Shown piece by piece: positions 1 through 12,729 of a stretch of 64,000 nt of DNA; position 1 is the first letter of the stretch; each line of letters begins with the position of its first letter. The stretch lies in the NCBI RefSeq assembly GCF_034190915.1, contig NW_026947503.1, forward strand, positions 23,952,532 through 24,016,531, given 5' to 3'. The DNA is from Cavia porcellus (taxonomy: Eukaryota > Chordata > Mammalia > Rodentia > Caviidae). Below the pieces are notes generated by a model. The model saw nothing but the letters and a program-made list of their open reading frames with translations, had not been told where the DNA came from and searched no databases. The position numbers and the translations under genes are program-made.

Positions 1-1077
1 CTTTGCTATCCTTGTTCCCTTTATTTCTCTCTTTTGTCTAATTGCTCTGGCTAACTAGCAGATATCAAATGTGGTTGCTGCCAGCATATCCTGTTGCAGT
101 GATCTTAAAAAACTGGCTCCAGAGAGGAAGATGGTGTCCAGGAGAAGCTGATTTCCTAATAAAAACTCGGTTGTTCATCTGAGGAGCTCAGGACCTTGTT
201 GTTGCTAAAGATGGTACTTTTCAGGGGAGTTCTGATCCTTATTTTGACTGCCGCTTCCTGTTTCCAGTGCAGAACCCTCAGCTTACTAGCACAGACCTTT
301 TAGCTTTCACCACTGAACTTTGGACCTTCTCAGTGCAGATTCGTAAAACAGACTTGCATGAGTCAGTGTCACGGGCTCTTGGCCTCCAGTTGAACTTGTA
401 GGGGGCATTGTCATGGGCTCTAGGTCTTCAACTGAACTCAAGCAGGATAATTGCCATGAGACCCAGGCCCTTGGCTGGGTTCTTTATGTCTTTAGTGTGT
501 GGACAAATTTCCTGCACTTATTTTGGTGTTTGACTCTTTGGGTGAATATTATAGAACTCATAATTTATAGGATTATTTTATATTGTTTTGCAAACCCTGT
601 CTACAACATTTCTGTTGTGTATTTTTCCATAATTAAAAGAATTCCCTTAGTGCTTGCTGCTGGTTGTCTTACTTATGATTGTTGACCAGATGGTCAAATG
701 TATGAATGAGTAACAAACAAATATTATTGAAAAATATCACAAACAGCTGATTATATTTATTTTAGCAGATTGGTCCTCTTCCTGTCCCCATAACACTTAT
801 TCTTACAAGTGTGTTGGGGGTTTTATATTATAAACAAGAAAAAGTTGCCTTCTATTTGTTTGAAGTAATCCATTCTTGTCATCCTGTGGTTGCCATTTGA
901 AGTTCTGGGCATCTCATCACTCCCCAAATGGGACTGAATAGTTCTGCACCCGCCACCATCCTGGCCTCATGTTGGATACAGAACTGCCAGTGAATAATAA
1001 TATATAAATATTCCTCCAAGAGTGCTGACAGGCTTGTTTTCATTTTATGTGAGCAATCCATGAAATTTATTTATATT
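1..1077. other. Non-coding DNA, no gene recognised
   Basis: AT-rich sequence with stop codons in all frames at short intervals. The 90-codon open frame at 413-685 has no recognisable domain and its composition is hydrophobic and cysteine-rich, as expected from T-rich chance translation. No SINE, LINE or microsatellite was recognised. Confidence 0.6.
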
Positions 1078-1216
1078 AAAGATTTATTTCGGGGCTGGGG
1101 ATTTAGCTCAGCGGCATAAGCGCCTGCCTTGCAAGCAGGCAGTCGTGAGTTCGATCCCTGATACCGATAAAAACGAAAAAGACAAAAAAAAAAAAAAGAA
1201 AAAAAAGATTTATTTC
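1078..1216 (+). mobile_element. Young ID SINE with perfect 13-bp target-site duplication
   Basis: The element body is 1091-1203 and is flanked by a perfect 13-bp direct repeat (AAAGATTTATTTC at 1078-1090 and 1204-1216). The body starts GGGGCTGGGG, carries a pol III A-box-like TTTAGCTCAGCGG and a canonical B-box GTTCGATCC, and resembles the alanine-tRNA-derived ID/BC1 family of rodents. The 3' part reads ATACCGATAAAAACG and ends in an A-rich tail, as for L1-driven retrotransposition. The perfect duplication and intact boxes suggest a recent insertion. It is a SINE and not a tRNA gene: no 3' acceptor half completes a cloverleaf. Confidence 0.95.
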
Positions 1217-2989
1217 TTTGAACACTACCACTCAGGGAATCAGGAACCTACCTGTGGGCTCAGTAGTGATACATAAGTCAGTACAGACAGACGTTTGGAC
1301 ACAACACAGGAGGGAGGCTGGCCATGTTCTCTCAGTGTGAAGTCCACTGAAATAGGCACAGCAGAGTTTGGTGGCATTGACAGCACTCCCAAAAGAAGGG
1401 CATGTTTGTTGCCATATGAGGTAATTCTAACCCAGTAAGAGACACACAGTCAGTTACTGATAGATAACAAGAGTAACTGTGTGGATGAGAAATAAAAAAC
1501 ATAGGTTCAGAGCTCATGGTTATAAGAAAACAAGCCTCTACAAGTAACTTGGGTAGAAAACAGTTTTATTATGGGAAAAAATGAGGCAGTTATTATGAAA
1601 GTGGAAGTTATTATGAAAGGTCACATAGCAACTGGTAATTAATGAGTCCTGCATGTTTCTATTTCTCAATGCCTCAGGGCCACAAGATGTTTTGTTTCTT
1701 CTACGTACATTTGGTTGAGTTCTTCCTGATCTTGGACTACGTATCCTTTGTTCTGTGCTAGCAAATGGGCACCCTTTTCCCCTGACTGTGCTTAATTCAT
1801 TTTCCTAAATGTTTTAGTTAGTTTTCTGAAAAGGTAGATGATGATTGGCTCCTGGTTGCCCAGTGGTTGCCTTCCTGTGGGTCTGGTGTTCTTGTCACAC
1901 CTGTGGATGTGCAACATACAAAAGACCATGATAAAGATTATGGGAGGATTATTAGAATTCCATTATTTTAACCTATCTTTTTAATTCTTACATAATATTT
2001 AAATGAGTCAATAAACCACTTAGGTTTATGGAACATAACCTTGCTTAAACCTTCATCTGTCTTCTCTGATTGCATATTTCATTTGACCTAAGAATTTATG
2101 AGTAAGTCTATGAAAATCTGATGATTGTCTTGTTTTTAAATTCTTTATTTTCACCTTTTAGTGTATCTGAACAGTGCTATCCAAGAAGTCCTGTTCTGAA
2201 ACTAGACTTTCAGTAGTCTCGTCTAACTGCTAAACTGTCATTAATCAAAGATGACTGCTAAATTAAGGACAATTTCATATTTTTTTTTACAGTGTAGACT
2301 TGTATTTCTGTATAAAATGAAGTTTACTGACTTCATAAACCAGGTGGCCATGTTTACTTCAGCAGGTGAATTGGGAACAGTACAAGTACTATAAGTACCT
2401 TAGAAAGGAGACACAACGTGTCCCAGAATCAAAATGAAGTAGTTTTGGTTCTTTTCTTGCCAGCTCTTACTGTATCGTGTCTTTGACAAGCAGCAGTGAT
2501 TATGATAATGATATAGTCATCACATACACACACATACACACAGAATTCTTCCTTTATAGTTATGTGTGTCTTAAAGTGTGTATATGTGTGTATATCAGCG
2601 AAGGAATTAGAGAAGCAGAAACACACTATGAAAGGTCAAGAATTCATTATAAGGACTTTAACTCTGCAAATGTAGGTTCTTATTAAACAATCTCCATAAA
2701 GCTGGTGCTTCAGCATCTGACAGTGAGCTCCAGGTCAGAAAGGCCAGCACTCAGGAACAAATGATCAATGTGAATGAAGATTAAGGATACTTTGAAACCC
2801 ATAGGCCAAGCTGAAATCTTGTTTTTCCAATTGCAGTTCTAGCTTGGCTAACAGCATAAATGCAGCAGAATCTAAAAATGTGTAAACATTCCCGTGAAAA
2901 ATACAAACAACTCTGTCATTGTTTTCAGCTAACTGAAAAATTAACATTAGAAGGATTTACATTTCATTGAAAAAAATCTCAAGGTTGGT
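1217..2989. other. Non-coding DNA, no gene recognised
   Basis: No exon-like open frame and no clear interspersed repeat. It contains a CA-rich tract at 2519-2542 followed about 20 bases later by TG-rich sequence to about 2597, listed separately. Everything else looks unique or too decayed to name. Confidence 0.55.
2519..2597. repeat. Imperfect CA-rich / TG-rich pair
   Basis: A short CA-rich run (ATACACACACATACACACAG) is followed by a TG-rich run (TGTGTGTATATGTGTGTATA), so the two arms are roughly complementary. They may be two decayed microsatellites or an inverted microsatellite. The arms yield two overlapping low-complexity open frames on opposite strands, which are not coding. Confidence 0.6.
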
Positions 2990-3310
2990 CGGAAAAGTTA
3001 CTGTGACTGTGTACTTATTCTCCATAAAATTATTAATTCCAGAGCCGATTATATCCTACTAAATATGGTTGGCTCTCTGAGCAGAAAGGCACCCTTTTAA
3101 TTAAATTCCAACACATACGGTCATTGCCCGCCCTTCCACTTATACCCTGCTGTGGGGACTCTGCTTCCAGCTGCCTTTAATATTGTATAACCTTCCTCTT
3201 TTGCAGCTGGGTCACATTTAATAAGTAATTACAGCACATCTGATTAAGGTTACTCCCAGAGGTCCCATTAATCATCTCCAGGAAAGAATGCTGGGGAGGC
3301 AGATGTTACT
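2990..3310. promoter_or_regulatory. Candidate conserved non-coding element (homeodomain-site rich)
   Basis: The block is free of recognisable repeats and is dense in TAAT cores: TTATTAATTCC, TTTAATTAAATT, AAGTAATTACAG, CTGATTAAGG and CATTAATCATC all fall within about 260 bases, with balanced base composition between them. This texture is typical of vertebrate developmental enhancers bound by homeodomain factors. The call rests on appearance only; no alignment was possible. Confidence 0.3.
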
Positions 3311-6300
3311 GCAGGTCACTTTCTCCTGTCCTGCTGATGGGAGCCCTCCTCGCACTCTACACTTGAGCATAGCCCCCACTTTAATTGCTCCTGGAAGACA
3401 AAACACAGCTGGGCCCTGTGTACCATGTGGTTTGTCCACAGCTTGGATTTAGCTCTCCTAAGATCTCAGGAGTTTCTTGAAAAACAAGATCCCTTGTCTG
3501 TGTACCCTGTGTTTCGTGAAGCAGCCCATAGCAAAGCCATGGCAGGGAGGTATGCTGAGATGACATTCAGAGCAGGAACCTAGCAGAGACTGGGTACCAA
3601 GAAGCAGGGACAGTGCTGCAGGTCAGTTGTGACTGACCTGGGAGCTTGCCAAACTGAGACATAGATACCCTGCTTCTGACTAAATGCTAAATGTGAGACA
3701 CTGAATACCTCAAGATCTGCAGAAAGTGTATTTTATTATCAAGACTTCAAGCAGCAAGCCTTCCTTTAGTGCTTTTGGTGAGATCCTCAAGCTCCTGAGC
3801 TATGGTTTTGCTTCCAAGCCAAGACTTAATTTATAACAAATAGAACTGGTCTGTTTCTTCAAGACTTCCAAGCTGTGACCTCCTTTATATAATAGAAAGA
3901 ATGACACCTGACTTGTTGGCATTATTATACAATATACCAATATTTGTTAAATTTTTGCACTTTATGATGGCTTCTACTGTGTGCTTACTGTATAAGGAAG
4001 TACATGACTTGCTCTGGGTCACTATTTTAATCTTCCTGAATACAAAATTAAGGATCTGGCACAAGAGCCAAATTCTGGAATTGTAGCGTTAGACCTGGAC
4101 TTTTGGAGCATAGACTGCACATGTCACCTGTTTATAAACATCACTGGAAGAGACAAGCTCAGACTACAGGTCATAGGGCACCCTTAGTTTTGGTGTCTAA
4201 CATACCTGTTATGATTTGCCGCCAGACCCAGCTTCCCCTCCCAAGACAAAGAGCTAAGGATTCATAAGTTCTTTACTATTTTAGGCTCTTATTTTTGAGT
4301 CTTGGGCAATGTTTCTTCCCTTTGAAGGATTTTTAAAATGTCATTTCAAAGTGTGTTCCAGATTCTGAAATCATTTGTTTACTGATATGTGTCTTTGTTA
4401 CCAGTATAAATGGTCACATTTTCAACTTACGTTGCTATTTGAGGAACACACGTGCCTGTCAGTTTAGCTGCCTGGAAAGAATGAAACAAATGTCTAAATT
4501 AAAGAGATCTTAAGAAATGATGTCCTCTAACTGCCAAATGACAAAATCAATTGCGTGGCTTAATCAGGTCCCTGCCGATTGCTGGCAAAGACTAGATATT
4601 TGATGCTCTGAATTCTGTCCCAGTCTCCTTTCTACTACCACGAGGCAGATTTGTTCCCTGCATCCAGTGGGGCACTCTGGGGGAGACCCATGGTCCAGCC
4701 ACATCCTGAGTGCACTTCTGGGTAGTGACTGGGCAAGAGAGGAATGACCTGTGCTCTTGAGTCCCTTTACCCCTCTTGTCAGCTGGAGAAGACTGTCTTG
4801 TCCAGTTTGGAGGAGGCTGGTACTCTGCTGAACTGTAACTACCTTCACATTACCTTCTCACATAAAGTCTGTAGTAGGGAGAGAAAATTTTAGAATTGTG
4901 TAGCACGTCGTTAACTGTTGGCTATTTTGACCCATTATTCTTCATAGAGCTCGTCTCACAAGAAGTATTCCTATCTCCCTGCCTCTTGGGACCAGTACTG
5001 AAAGGGAGGAAGAAATGACCTCAATACAATCAATGTGACAAAGCTATTTTGGTTGCCCAAAGGACCTCTCTGGCTCACAGGTGAAGTTGAGAAATGTCTG
5101 AATGCAATGGATGTTAAACCAATCATGTAGAAATGTGGGTTAGCATGGAGCTTACATATAGTATCAGAATTTAGAGGCAGAAAATCTTGCAAATTATAAG
5201 CCAGCACTAATTACGCTCTAATTCCTTTACTCTTGGTTCAAGCTTCTGATCTAGACAAAGGTGTAATCTTTTCATTGAACATTGCCCATAACCAGAATTC
5301 TTTTCCAGATGTTCGTTGTCCATAATAGGGCCTAATCCCAGGTCTAAAATGGAGTGGAAATCTCCACACCTCTGGCATCCTTTACCACACCATACACTTA
5401 CCTACACCTAGCATTTGCCCTTCATTGGCCCTTCATGTTACCACAGTGGTAGTGACAGGGGCCACATTATTGGAGGAATATCTTGGAATCTGGCTGAGAT
5501 ACAAGCTATAGCGTTTCAATTCCACTTGTTTTTGCAGTTTTTGGTGCAATAGCAGGAGGCTGCCTACAAGGCAATGTCTGCTGACTCCAGAAGTATTGTT
5601 TTACCTAATAGACATCGTCCTGTGACTGCTCTGGATTTTGTCTCAGGGTTTTAATGACTAGAGTTTATGATACTATTGAAAATGCACTATCAGCATTTCC
5701 TAGCAGCTATGACTCTATATCTACACAGGGTCTGGCAGCCTGCCTCTTGATTTCAAAGGTGGGACTGTCACTGCCTCTGAATTCTATATGCTTGGTTGTG
5801 CATGCAGTAGTTGTCTATGCAATAATCTCTGGTTGGGTGTGAGTATAATGATATTTTTTTCATCTATCAAATGCAAGGATCTTTTGTGTCTCTAACATCT
5901 GTGCTTACGATGTGAGACTGAATAGCATCTATCCAACTGTAATCTATTATCTCCTTAAGATAATAGATTAGACTGCCTTTGAATTTTGTTTCTTCATGTT
6001 GCCAGGGTTTTGCTGTCATCTTTACTTGGTTCTTGAACTAGGGTGGTTAATACCCTTCATAAGCTGTTGCCAGTTTGGCCAGTGCAGATGTCCGTCTCCT
6101 GATGTACAGAGATCTCCTGCAAAAGCCATTAGAATGTAATTAGAGGAGATTGTAGTTCCATCTGCACCTTATCTATCTTCTCAGTGTCAGTATTTTACAT
6201 CTTTGGATGGTCATATAACTGTGATAGATCAACAGAAAGTCAGCTTTACAGATCAAGGAGAAAAACCATACTGTTAACCAAATCTAAACATTTATTTCAA

Positions 6301-7553
6301 GGACATAGATATACAGTGATTTTTTTTTCAAGGTGATTGATTACATAGCTCCTTTCATTAGAAACCAAGTAAAAATACTCCCAACACATTTTTTTCTAGG
6401 CTGTCACTTAACATTATTTATTTTAATAAATGAGTTTGATCAGGTATTTTTCTTTTGTATTTAGACAACTTCTCATGGTAAAGTGATCTTTGCAAATCAG
6501 ATTTACTGATAGAAAAGCTAGGTGGGAACTATTGCCAACTTTCAAAAGTGTATGCTTCTTTTGAATTATTAAGTGAGCAAGTAAATGCCTGGGATAGTTG
6601 AAGCCTACGGAGATGCTGGATGGGTTCCAGACACAGCCTGAATCAGGATGTACATAGTAGGAAGAATGTCAGTGGGACATGTAATCTTGACAGAAACTGG
6701 ACGAAGAGTAAAGAAGTTCTTTCTGTACACCCCAGATGGTTCATGAACTGACCCTCTGTTAAAACATTCCGCATGTATTGCTTTATTCTGTAATCACAAA
6801 AGCATACATAAGACAAACATCCTGGGATGAACATGGCCACAATCTTGTGTAAGTGCTTTTTGTCACAAGGTGGTATCCATTTCCCTGCCTCTTGTGGCTT
6901 TCTTTGGCAAATGGAATATGACAGAAGTGATGTTCTACAACTGTAGACCTCAAGCCATGGAGGCCATATAGTCCTCACTTCCAATCTTGAAATGTCCCGC
7001 CCTTGAATAAGGCAGCCTAGGTTAGATTTCTGAGTCATGAGAGGCTCGTGGAAGGGAGACCTGTTCACAACCAGCACTGATGAGCTGTCTATGTGCATGA
7101 CACTGTCTAACATCTGCCAGCCCCAGGCCACCTGCTAAGTGACTACAGCCACATTTATGAGGCTGAGTAAGAACTAGCAAGTTGACTGTAGCTCAGAAGG
7201 GTTGAGCAAGTAAGCCGTGGTGGTATTAAGCCAATGAGGTTTGTGGTGATGTGTGGCACTGCAATAGATAGATCCCGCTATCAAAGATGAAGGAACTGGG
7301 CATCTGGAAGATTAGACAACTTAGCTGAAGGTTCATAATTTGAACTTGATCTTTCTGGCTTCAGAGTTTTGCTTGTCCATGTCAAAATTACTACTGCATT
7401 GCAGAGTAAAAGTTCTGAATTGCTGGATATATTAAGTCTTTTAAAGATTTAATGTCTCATAAGTAGTAGGAGAGTACTTCTTTCTACTGTTGATTTTTCT
7501 GTCTTCATTCATTAGGTAATGTTTTCCAAACACTTTTAAAGAATGCGTCACAT
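3311..7553. other. Non-coding DNA with possible old repeat fragments
   Basis: No gene recognised. A weakly MIR-like stretch lies near 3945-4090. Sequence around 6780-7010 read on the minus strand resembles an ancient LTR-like repeat class (a 'GCCACAAGAGGCAGGGAAATGG' -type segment), but is too decayed to name. A perfect short palindrome at 5940-5970 is listed separately. The 162-codon frame at 6643-7131 (minus) overlaps that repeat-like region and is judged spurious. Confidence 0.5.
5940..5970. repeat. Perfect 13-bp inverted repeat, 5-nt spacer
   Basis: The left arm TAATCTATTATCT (5940-5952) and right arm AGATAATAGATTA (5958-5970) are exact reverse complements around the spacer CCTTA. It would form a small AT-rich hairpin. 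No transposon or RNA gene context was seen. Confidence 0.85.
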
Positions 7554-7640
7554 GTCTGGGAGTTTAGCTCAGGGGCATTGATGCCTGCCTGGCAAGTATG
7601 AAGTCATGAGTTCTATCCCCAGTACCACTGCCCTGCAAAA
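7554..7640 (+). mobile_element. Diverged ID SINE
   Basis: The body follows the ID pattern: GGGAGTTTAGCTCAGGGGCA (A-box region), CCTGCCTGGCAAG in the middle, a mutated B-box GTTCTATCC and the end CAGTACCACTG. There is no long A-tail and the duplication is unclear, so this copy is older than the one at 1091. Confidence 0.85.
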
Positions 7641-10547
7641 AGTCACTCATGCTGTGGGATTTGTGATTAAAGAATTCTTCAGTTGCTAATTTTCTTGTAT
7701 TACATGGCTCATGGCTCTTCTGAGATACGGGCTTTTGAAGGGAAATGTAGTCTTTCTAACTCGATCCACTTGAGGAAGCAAAAGATTTATTAGGAAGTCA
7801 GTCTGCCGAAAAAGATAATGTTCTGAAACTTGCGGAAGCATGAGTGAGGAAGAGGGACCTTCTCGAAGAGCTAAGGCACCAATTATATGAGGTCCAAGAC
7901 ATTGGAAAAGGCCAGAGACTGTTTTTAGATTTTGCAGGACATACGGTATCTGTCACAACCATTCAATGCTAGTTGTAGCTTATCAGCCGTAGGCAATATA
8001 TAAACAAATGGTTGTGGCTCTGTTCAGGTATACTTTATTTATAAAAATAAGGGTGTAGTCTTGGGGGTCACAATTTTCTACCCTGAATTGAAAGAAGAAC
8101 TTTGCTTCAGAGCCTGAAGCTGTGTTAATGGCCTAGGCGTCCGGAGGATGGGAGAGGCCACAAAGGTTCCAGGTGCTATCATGTGTACACTTTGAATTAG
8201 GGGTAATCACAGCCAACAGAATCAGACTAAAAGACTCTGAAGGATTTCTGGAAGGGCCCTTTTCAATTCATTGGATTCAGGAATGCCAGACAGCAGGGGA
8301 ATGGGCATGGCAAACAGCTGTCTGGCAAAGTCAAACTTTGTCACTGATTATGAGGCACTGTTCTTTGAGTCTCTACTTGCTTATCTGTGCAAAGAGGAGG
8401 GTAATGAGGAACAGACTCAGCAAAATGGGTGGGCTATTTATGCCATGCTGGTGTTCTCTTTGCCTCATGTTCATGAAGAGAAATCAAGTTCAAGACTATC
8501 ATCGCCCTGTGTGGAGACCAGCTGTAGGTGATTAAAGTCCATTACCAACGAGTTTGGCTAGGCACAAGCTGACTGCCGGTTGAGGTGCCGGATCACTGCA
8601 GTGCTTTTAACTGCAGGAATCCTTGCCTGTCACCTTGTAGTCTGTCTTGGCATTTCCCTCATCACAGGCACTCAGTGGGTAATAGAAGGAAACAGGGCCT
8701 CGCTAGCGGATGGTGTCTGCCTTTCTCCGTGGCTTCATCAGCTAACTGACAGAGGTGACTTTCCTGGGGCCAGAACACCAGATGGAGTTTATTTTTAAAA
8801 TCAGCCTCAATCACTGCATCTAGGGGTAATCGCAGCCAACAGCATATTACATGCTCTTAATTCAGCTTGCTTTTTGAAACTTTCATATCCCTAGGCAGGG
8901 GGTGGTCATTAGTATTTGCTCCTTCAAGCAGAAGTTTTATTTATTTAGCAGGAATTCTTTTGGAAATTACCGAAGAACAAAAACAGAATGGCTTAGCTAA
9001 AGTCTGCGTATAACATGATGGGCTATTTTGATTTCTAGGATACTACTGTATTTGAGTAAAATGTTACCAGTTTGAAATGTGGATCATTTGTAAGTGGCAT
9101 GTGCCAAAGTGCAACAAAGAGATAATAGTACAAAGTGTATTCCTTTCATTGTGCACTTAGTTTTAAGGTTTTCTGCAAATGGTTTGTCAGTCCATGATTT
9201 CGCTGACTGGAAAAACAGTTGAGTGTCCTTATACAAGGTTTGCCAGGTGGGTTTCTGGGATTTTCTTTCTTACATAATTATTCCTTGTCACACCTAATAG
9301 AAACCTGGTAACATAGCAAAGCTCTGCATTCTCTACTCACTCTATATCTCCTTTATAGATTGGAAGATCAAATCCTTCCTCTGAAGTCTTCCTGTAGAGG
9401 TAATTCATTATATTTGAAAAATGAAAAACAGAGCATCCTGAAGGTATCTATAATTTTATTATCTTCCTATCAGTATGAGTGTTCCCTCTTGCTTCCATAA
9501 CAAAGACAGGCACTTTTCTTCTGAAATAAAGAATGCTGAGGTGAGGGGGCTTGTCTTGCCCAGAGAGATCACTAATGAGCATCATGATCTTAGACCTCAG
9601 TTATGTCTTTAAAAAAAATAGGACACTGCCTTGGGTGAATGCCAAGTTCCTTCTGGCACCTTACCCAGAAGATATTTGGCACTGCCTGGAGGCATAGTGA
9701 CCCTGAAGGCATTTTCAGTTCATTAAAACACTTAAATTCTCTTAGTGTTAATTCCTGCATTCTTACTGCAGGAAGGAAAAAGCACTGTGCTAAGTAAAAT
9801 TCTTTAACATCCGGGCCAAGATGCCAAGTGTTTGTGTTTTGTCCTTCATCGCATAGATGCTGAGTGACCTAAAATTTCTTCTGCTGAAGACGCAGTAGTA
9901 GCCCCAGCAGGAGAAGCCTCTTAGTTGCCCCAGTGTCCCACTTTCGTCATCATGCTTCCGGGAAGTCCCTGAATAATTGGTGCTGTTGGCAGCCATGGAG
10001 GTCCCTGGAGAGCTCACAGCATTGGTGTTTTTCTTTTAAACCGTTATATGAAAAGTGTGGCTAAGATATTATAGTTAGCACTCAAAGACCAAAATCGTTT
10101 TTTAGTTAGAGGCAAGCATTTTTCATGTGTTGAAAGGTTTAGTAGGTATATGATTCATGTCCCATTAACACTTTAAATGAGTTGTGTGATATTTGTCACC
10201 TTTTATCTTTTATTCTAGTGTAAGTTGCTCTGCTTTTGTGACTACTGATGTTTGAATCAGAATCTTTGTCCTTTCCCTTAAGGCCACTTTTCTCAGTAGA
10301 TGGACATCTTGAAAACCAGAGGCCTCATTGGCTCACTCTCCAAATTTTAATTTCTACGAGAGGCTCTGCCATTCTCTCTAGTGTAAACTCTAGCATCAGA
10401 AATGACTACTGTCTCCTACATATGGTAGGACAGCCACCATCACCATCTCCTGAGTTTCATCTTGTTTTCCTCTAGAGCATTTCATGTTTTCTTTCACTCT
10501 CTTCTCATTTCCACTTGTCTACACTACAGGATGATATTTCTTTTTCT
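7641..10547. other. Non-coding DNA; a 22-bp direct repeat 621 bp apart
   Basis: No gene recognised. TAGGGGTAATC(A/G)CAGCCAAC plus two further matching bases occurs at 8200-8221 and again at 8821-8842 with one difference. The segment between has balanced composition and several overlapping frames of 70-120 codons, none with a known domain. Confidence 0.55.
8200..8842. repeat. 22-bp direct repeats bracketing about 600 bp
   Basis: Copies at 8200-8221 and 8821-8842 match at 21 of 22 positions. The segment between them has no poly(A), SINE promoter or terminal inverted repeats that I can see, so a transposon explanation is unsupported. A partial duplication or chance is possible. Confidence 0.6.
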
Positions 10548-10555
10548 TTCTTTCC

Positions 10556-10807
10556 TTTTTTTTTTTTTTTTTTTTTGAGAAGTATCTGTCTCTTTTTTTG
10601 GTACCGGAGATCTAACTAACAATCTGGCGCTTGCCAGGCAGGTGCTTGTGCTGCTGAGCTAAATCCCCAACCCAGTGCAGGGTCTCGTTTTATGTTTCAG
10701 GCTGTCCTTGAACTGACTCTGTAGCCCAGACTGGCCTCAAACTCATAGCAGTCTATCCAGGTTTGATAAGTACTGGGATTATAAGTATGTACCACCACAC
10801 CCAACTG
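10556..10807 (-). mobile_element. B1-ID dimeric SINE
   Basis: Read on the minus strand, a B1 unit (10677-10807, with GGGTGTGGTGGTACATACTT at its start and GACTGGCC... internal similarity to 7SL-derived SINEs) is followed by an ID unit (10598-10676, with GGGATTTAGCTCAGCAGC) and a poly(A), seen as the T-run at 10556-10576. This order, B1 then ID, matches the B1-dID dimer group known from squirrels, beavers and dormice. It is one of the main clues that the genome is a non-murid rodent. Confidence 0.85.
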
Positions 10808-12729
10808 CAATATTTTTTTTTTTTTGGCCTACTTTTTCATCCCTCTTTAGCTTTCCTGTTCAGTTTTCATGGCTTCTTCCTTGCAGGTAAATACAAATAA
10901 ATTGAAACCTCACAGATTGATTTTAAGGTTCCAGATTTCTTTACACATTTATAGCTTGGTATGGACGTGTAATTGGCTATGGTCAAATTGATCTTCTCAA
11001 CCATCCTTCTTCATTGTCAATTCTGCGCCTTCATTCATGGGACCAATTCACTTGGAATCCCTCCAATTTTTATTTTATTCCTCTCAGGTTTCCCTCTCCA
11101 ACCATCCCTGTTCTTTGAATTCCTTTTGATTTTTCATGCAGTATGTCATGCATTGCCTGGTCTTGTTTGCTAGGTTGTAGTCTAGTAGTTATTATGACAA
11201 CCATGGAGCAACATCAAATATGATCACAGTAGTTAGTGCCCTTCTGCCACTGACTCCAGAAGCTGCTAAGGTTTTTTGTGGCCATTTCCCCTCATAAAGG
11301 TTATAGCCTATTTCTGTCCTTCTAGAATGTCATTTCTAACTTGATCTGCAGAACAGATTCTCTTTTTTAGCCTCAGGGAACCTTTAGAGTTGGGTTACAC
11401 TAATCTTGGTTGCCAGGAACAGAGCTGTGGATTTTCTTCTGTTCAAAGGCCCTCGGTTGTCTCTTTCTGTTGTCTTGCATTGAGACTGACACTCTGAGGC
11501 CCTTTCTTTATGCAGAGCTCTGAGTATACCCTTGGCAAAAGGACCAGCCCAACAGGATTGGAAATTGTGTGTAGCATTTTAATAATTACAGGCATCTATG
11601 TTGAAAATAAATGTAGAGCTGAGGTTTCAATAGAGCCATCCTTTCTAGCTGGTTGAAGTGACAGAAAGGTAGAAGTGTGGTACATGAGGAAAAAGAAAGG
11701 ACATTGATGGGCACAAACGTAGCAAGAGTCTGGCCAGGCAAACCTATATGCATGGTCTTTGCTCTTCTTTTTGTGTCTCACTGGGGAATAGAGGTGACTG
11801 ACTGCTGGCCTTTAGCACTCATGAACTGTGAGTTTTGTTAGAGGCAAAAAGTTAATTATTTCTGTTTCTTTAAGACAAGTTGATTAAAAAAAAATGCCTG
11901 GCCATTCCTTGGTTTAATGAAATGTCCCCTAACAGAATCTCATGATAGGAGGTGCTGTCATGTGTCCTCTTATGAACTATCTCCCTTTACAAGTGGCTTA
12001 CACTGTCCTGTGGACCTTACAGACCACTTTGACCTAATTTTGTCACCATATACTAGTTATTAAAAGAATATGGCTCCATACAACAAAAAGAATTAGATTT
12101 ACCATCAGTAAATGCCTCAGTGTTGAAGAAATAAACTCCCAAGTGTATGTACTCGCAAGAGGCACTGACATCATCACCCTGCTTGCTAGAGACCTCCGTG
12201 GACAAAGATGTTCATTGATCTGTAGAACTTGGAAGGGTGATCTGTGCCCATTCCCTTACAGTAAGCATGGTACTTTGTCTGAATCCCCACTGGTCATCTT
12301 TAATTAAATTGCTAGAGTCAAGGTATCACCATACATGAATGCAGTTTCCCCAAGGCTTCGGTTGGTAGGCATTGCTCACTCAAGTTCTTCGGGGGAATTG
12401 AGGGAAGGGAAAGAATTGCCGAGGTAGGTGGCAGATCAAAGCAGGTAACATTTACTGCCTTAATATTAAAATAGTGTAAAGTAACTTCTGTTGGCAAGCG
12501 TCAGGAATTACTGCCACCGTCTTTCCTGTTGGTAGCATGCACATGGGGCTGTACCAGACACTTGTTTTCTTATCACACATGGAAATTCCCCAGATTTCTA
12601 TCTGCTGTGTCTTTCAGATACAGTATCTCAGAGGTCACAAATAATTGGTCATTACCAAGTTTTTTTGGTGCTATCATGGAAATTCCTTTCCCTCCTTCCC
12701 TTTCTTCCTTTCTCTAACCACAGCACTGG
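10808..12729. other. Non-coding DNA, no gene recognised
   Basis: T-rich upstream half with short chance frames (66 codons at 10973-11173, 61 codons on the minus strand at 11596-11781). No repeat family recognised. Confidence 0.55.

Noticed and set aside
1091..1160. tRNA-alanine-like gene
   Set aside because: A- and B-boxes are those of the ID SINE; flanking duplication and A-tail show retrotransposition and no complete cloverleaf can be formed.
6643..7131. 162-codon open frame on the minus strand, the longest in the window
   Set aside because: No domain, no coding-like pattern, and it overlaps sequence resembling an ancient LTR-like repeat.
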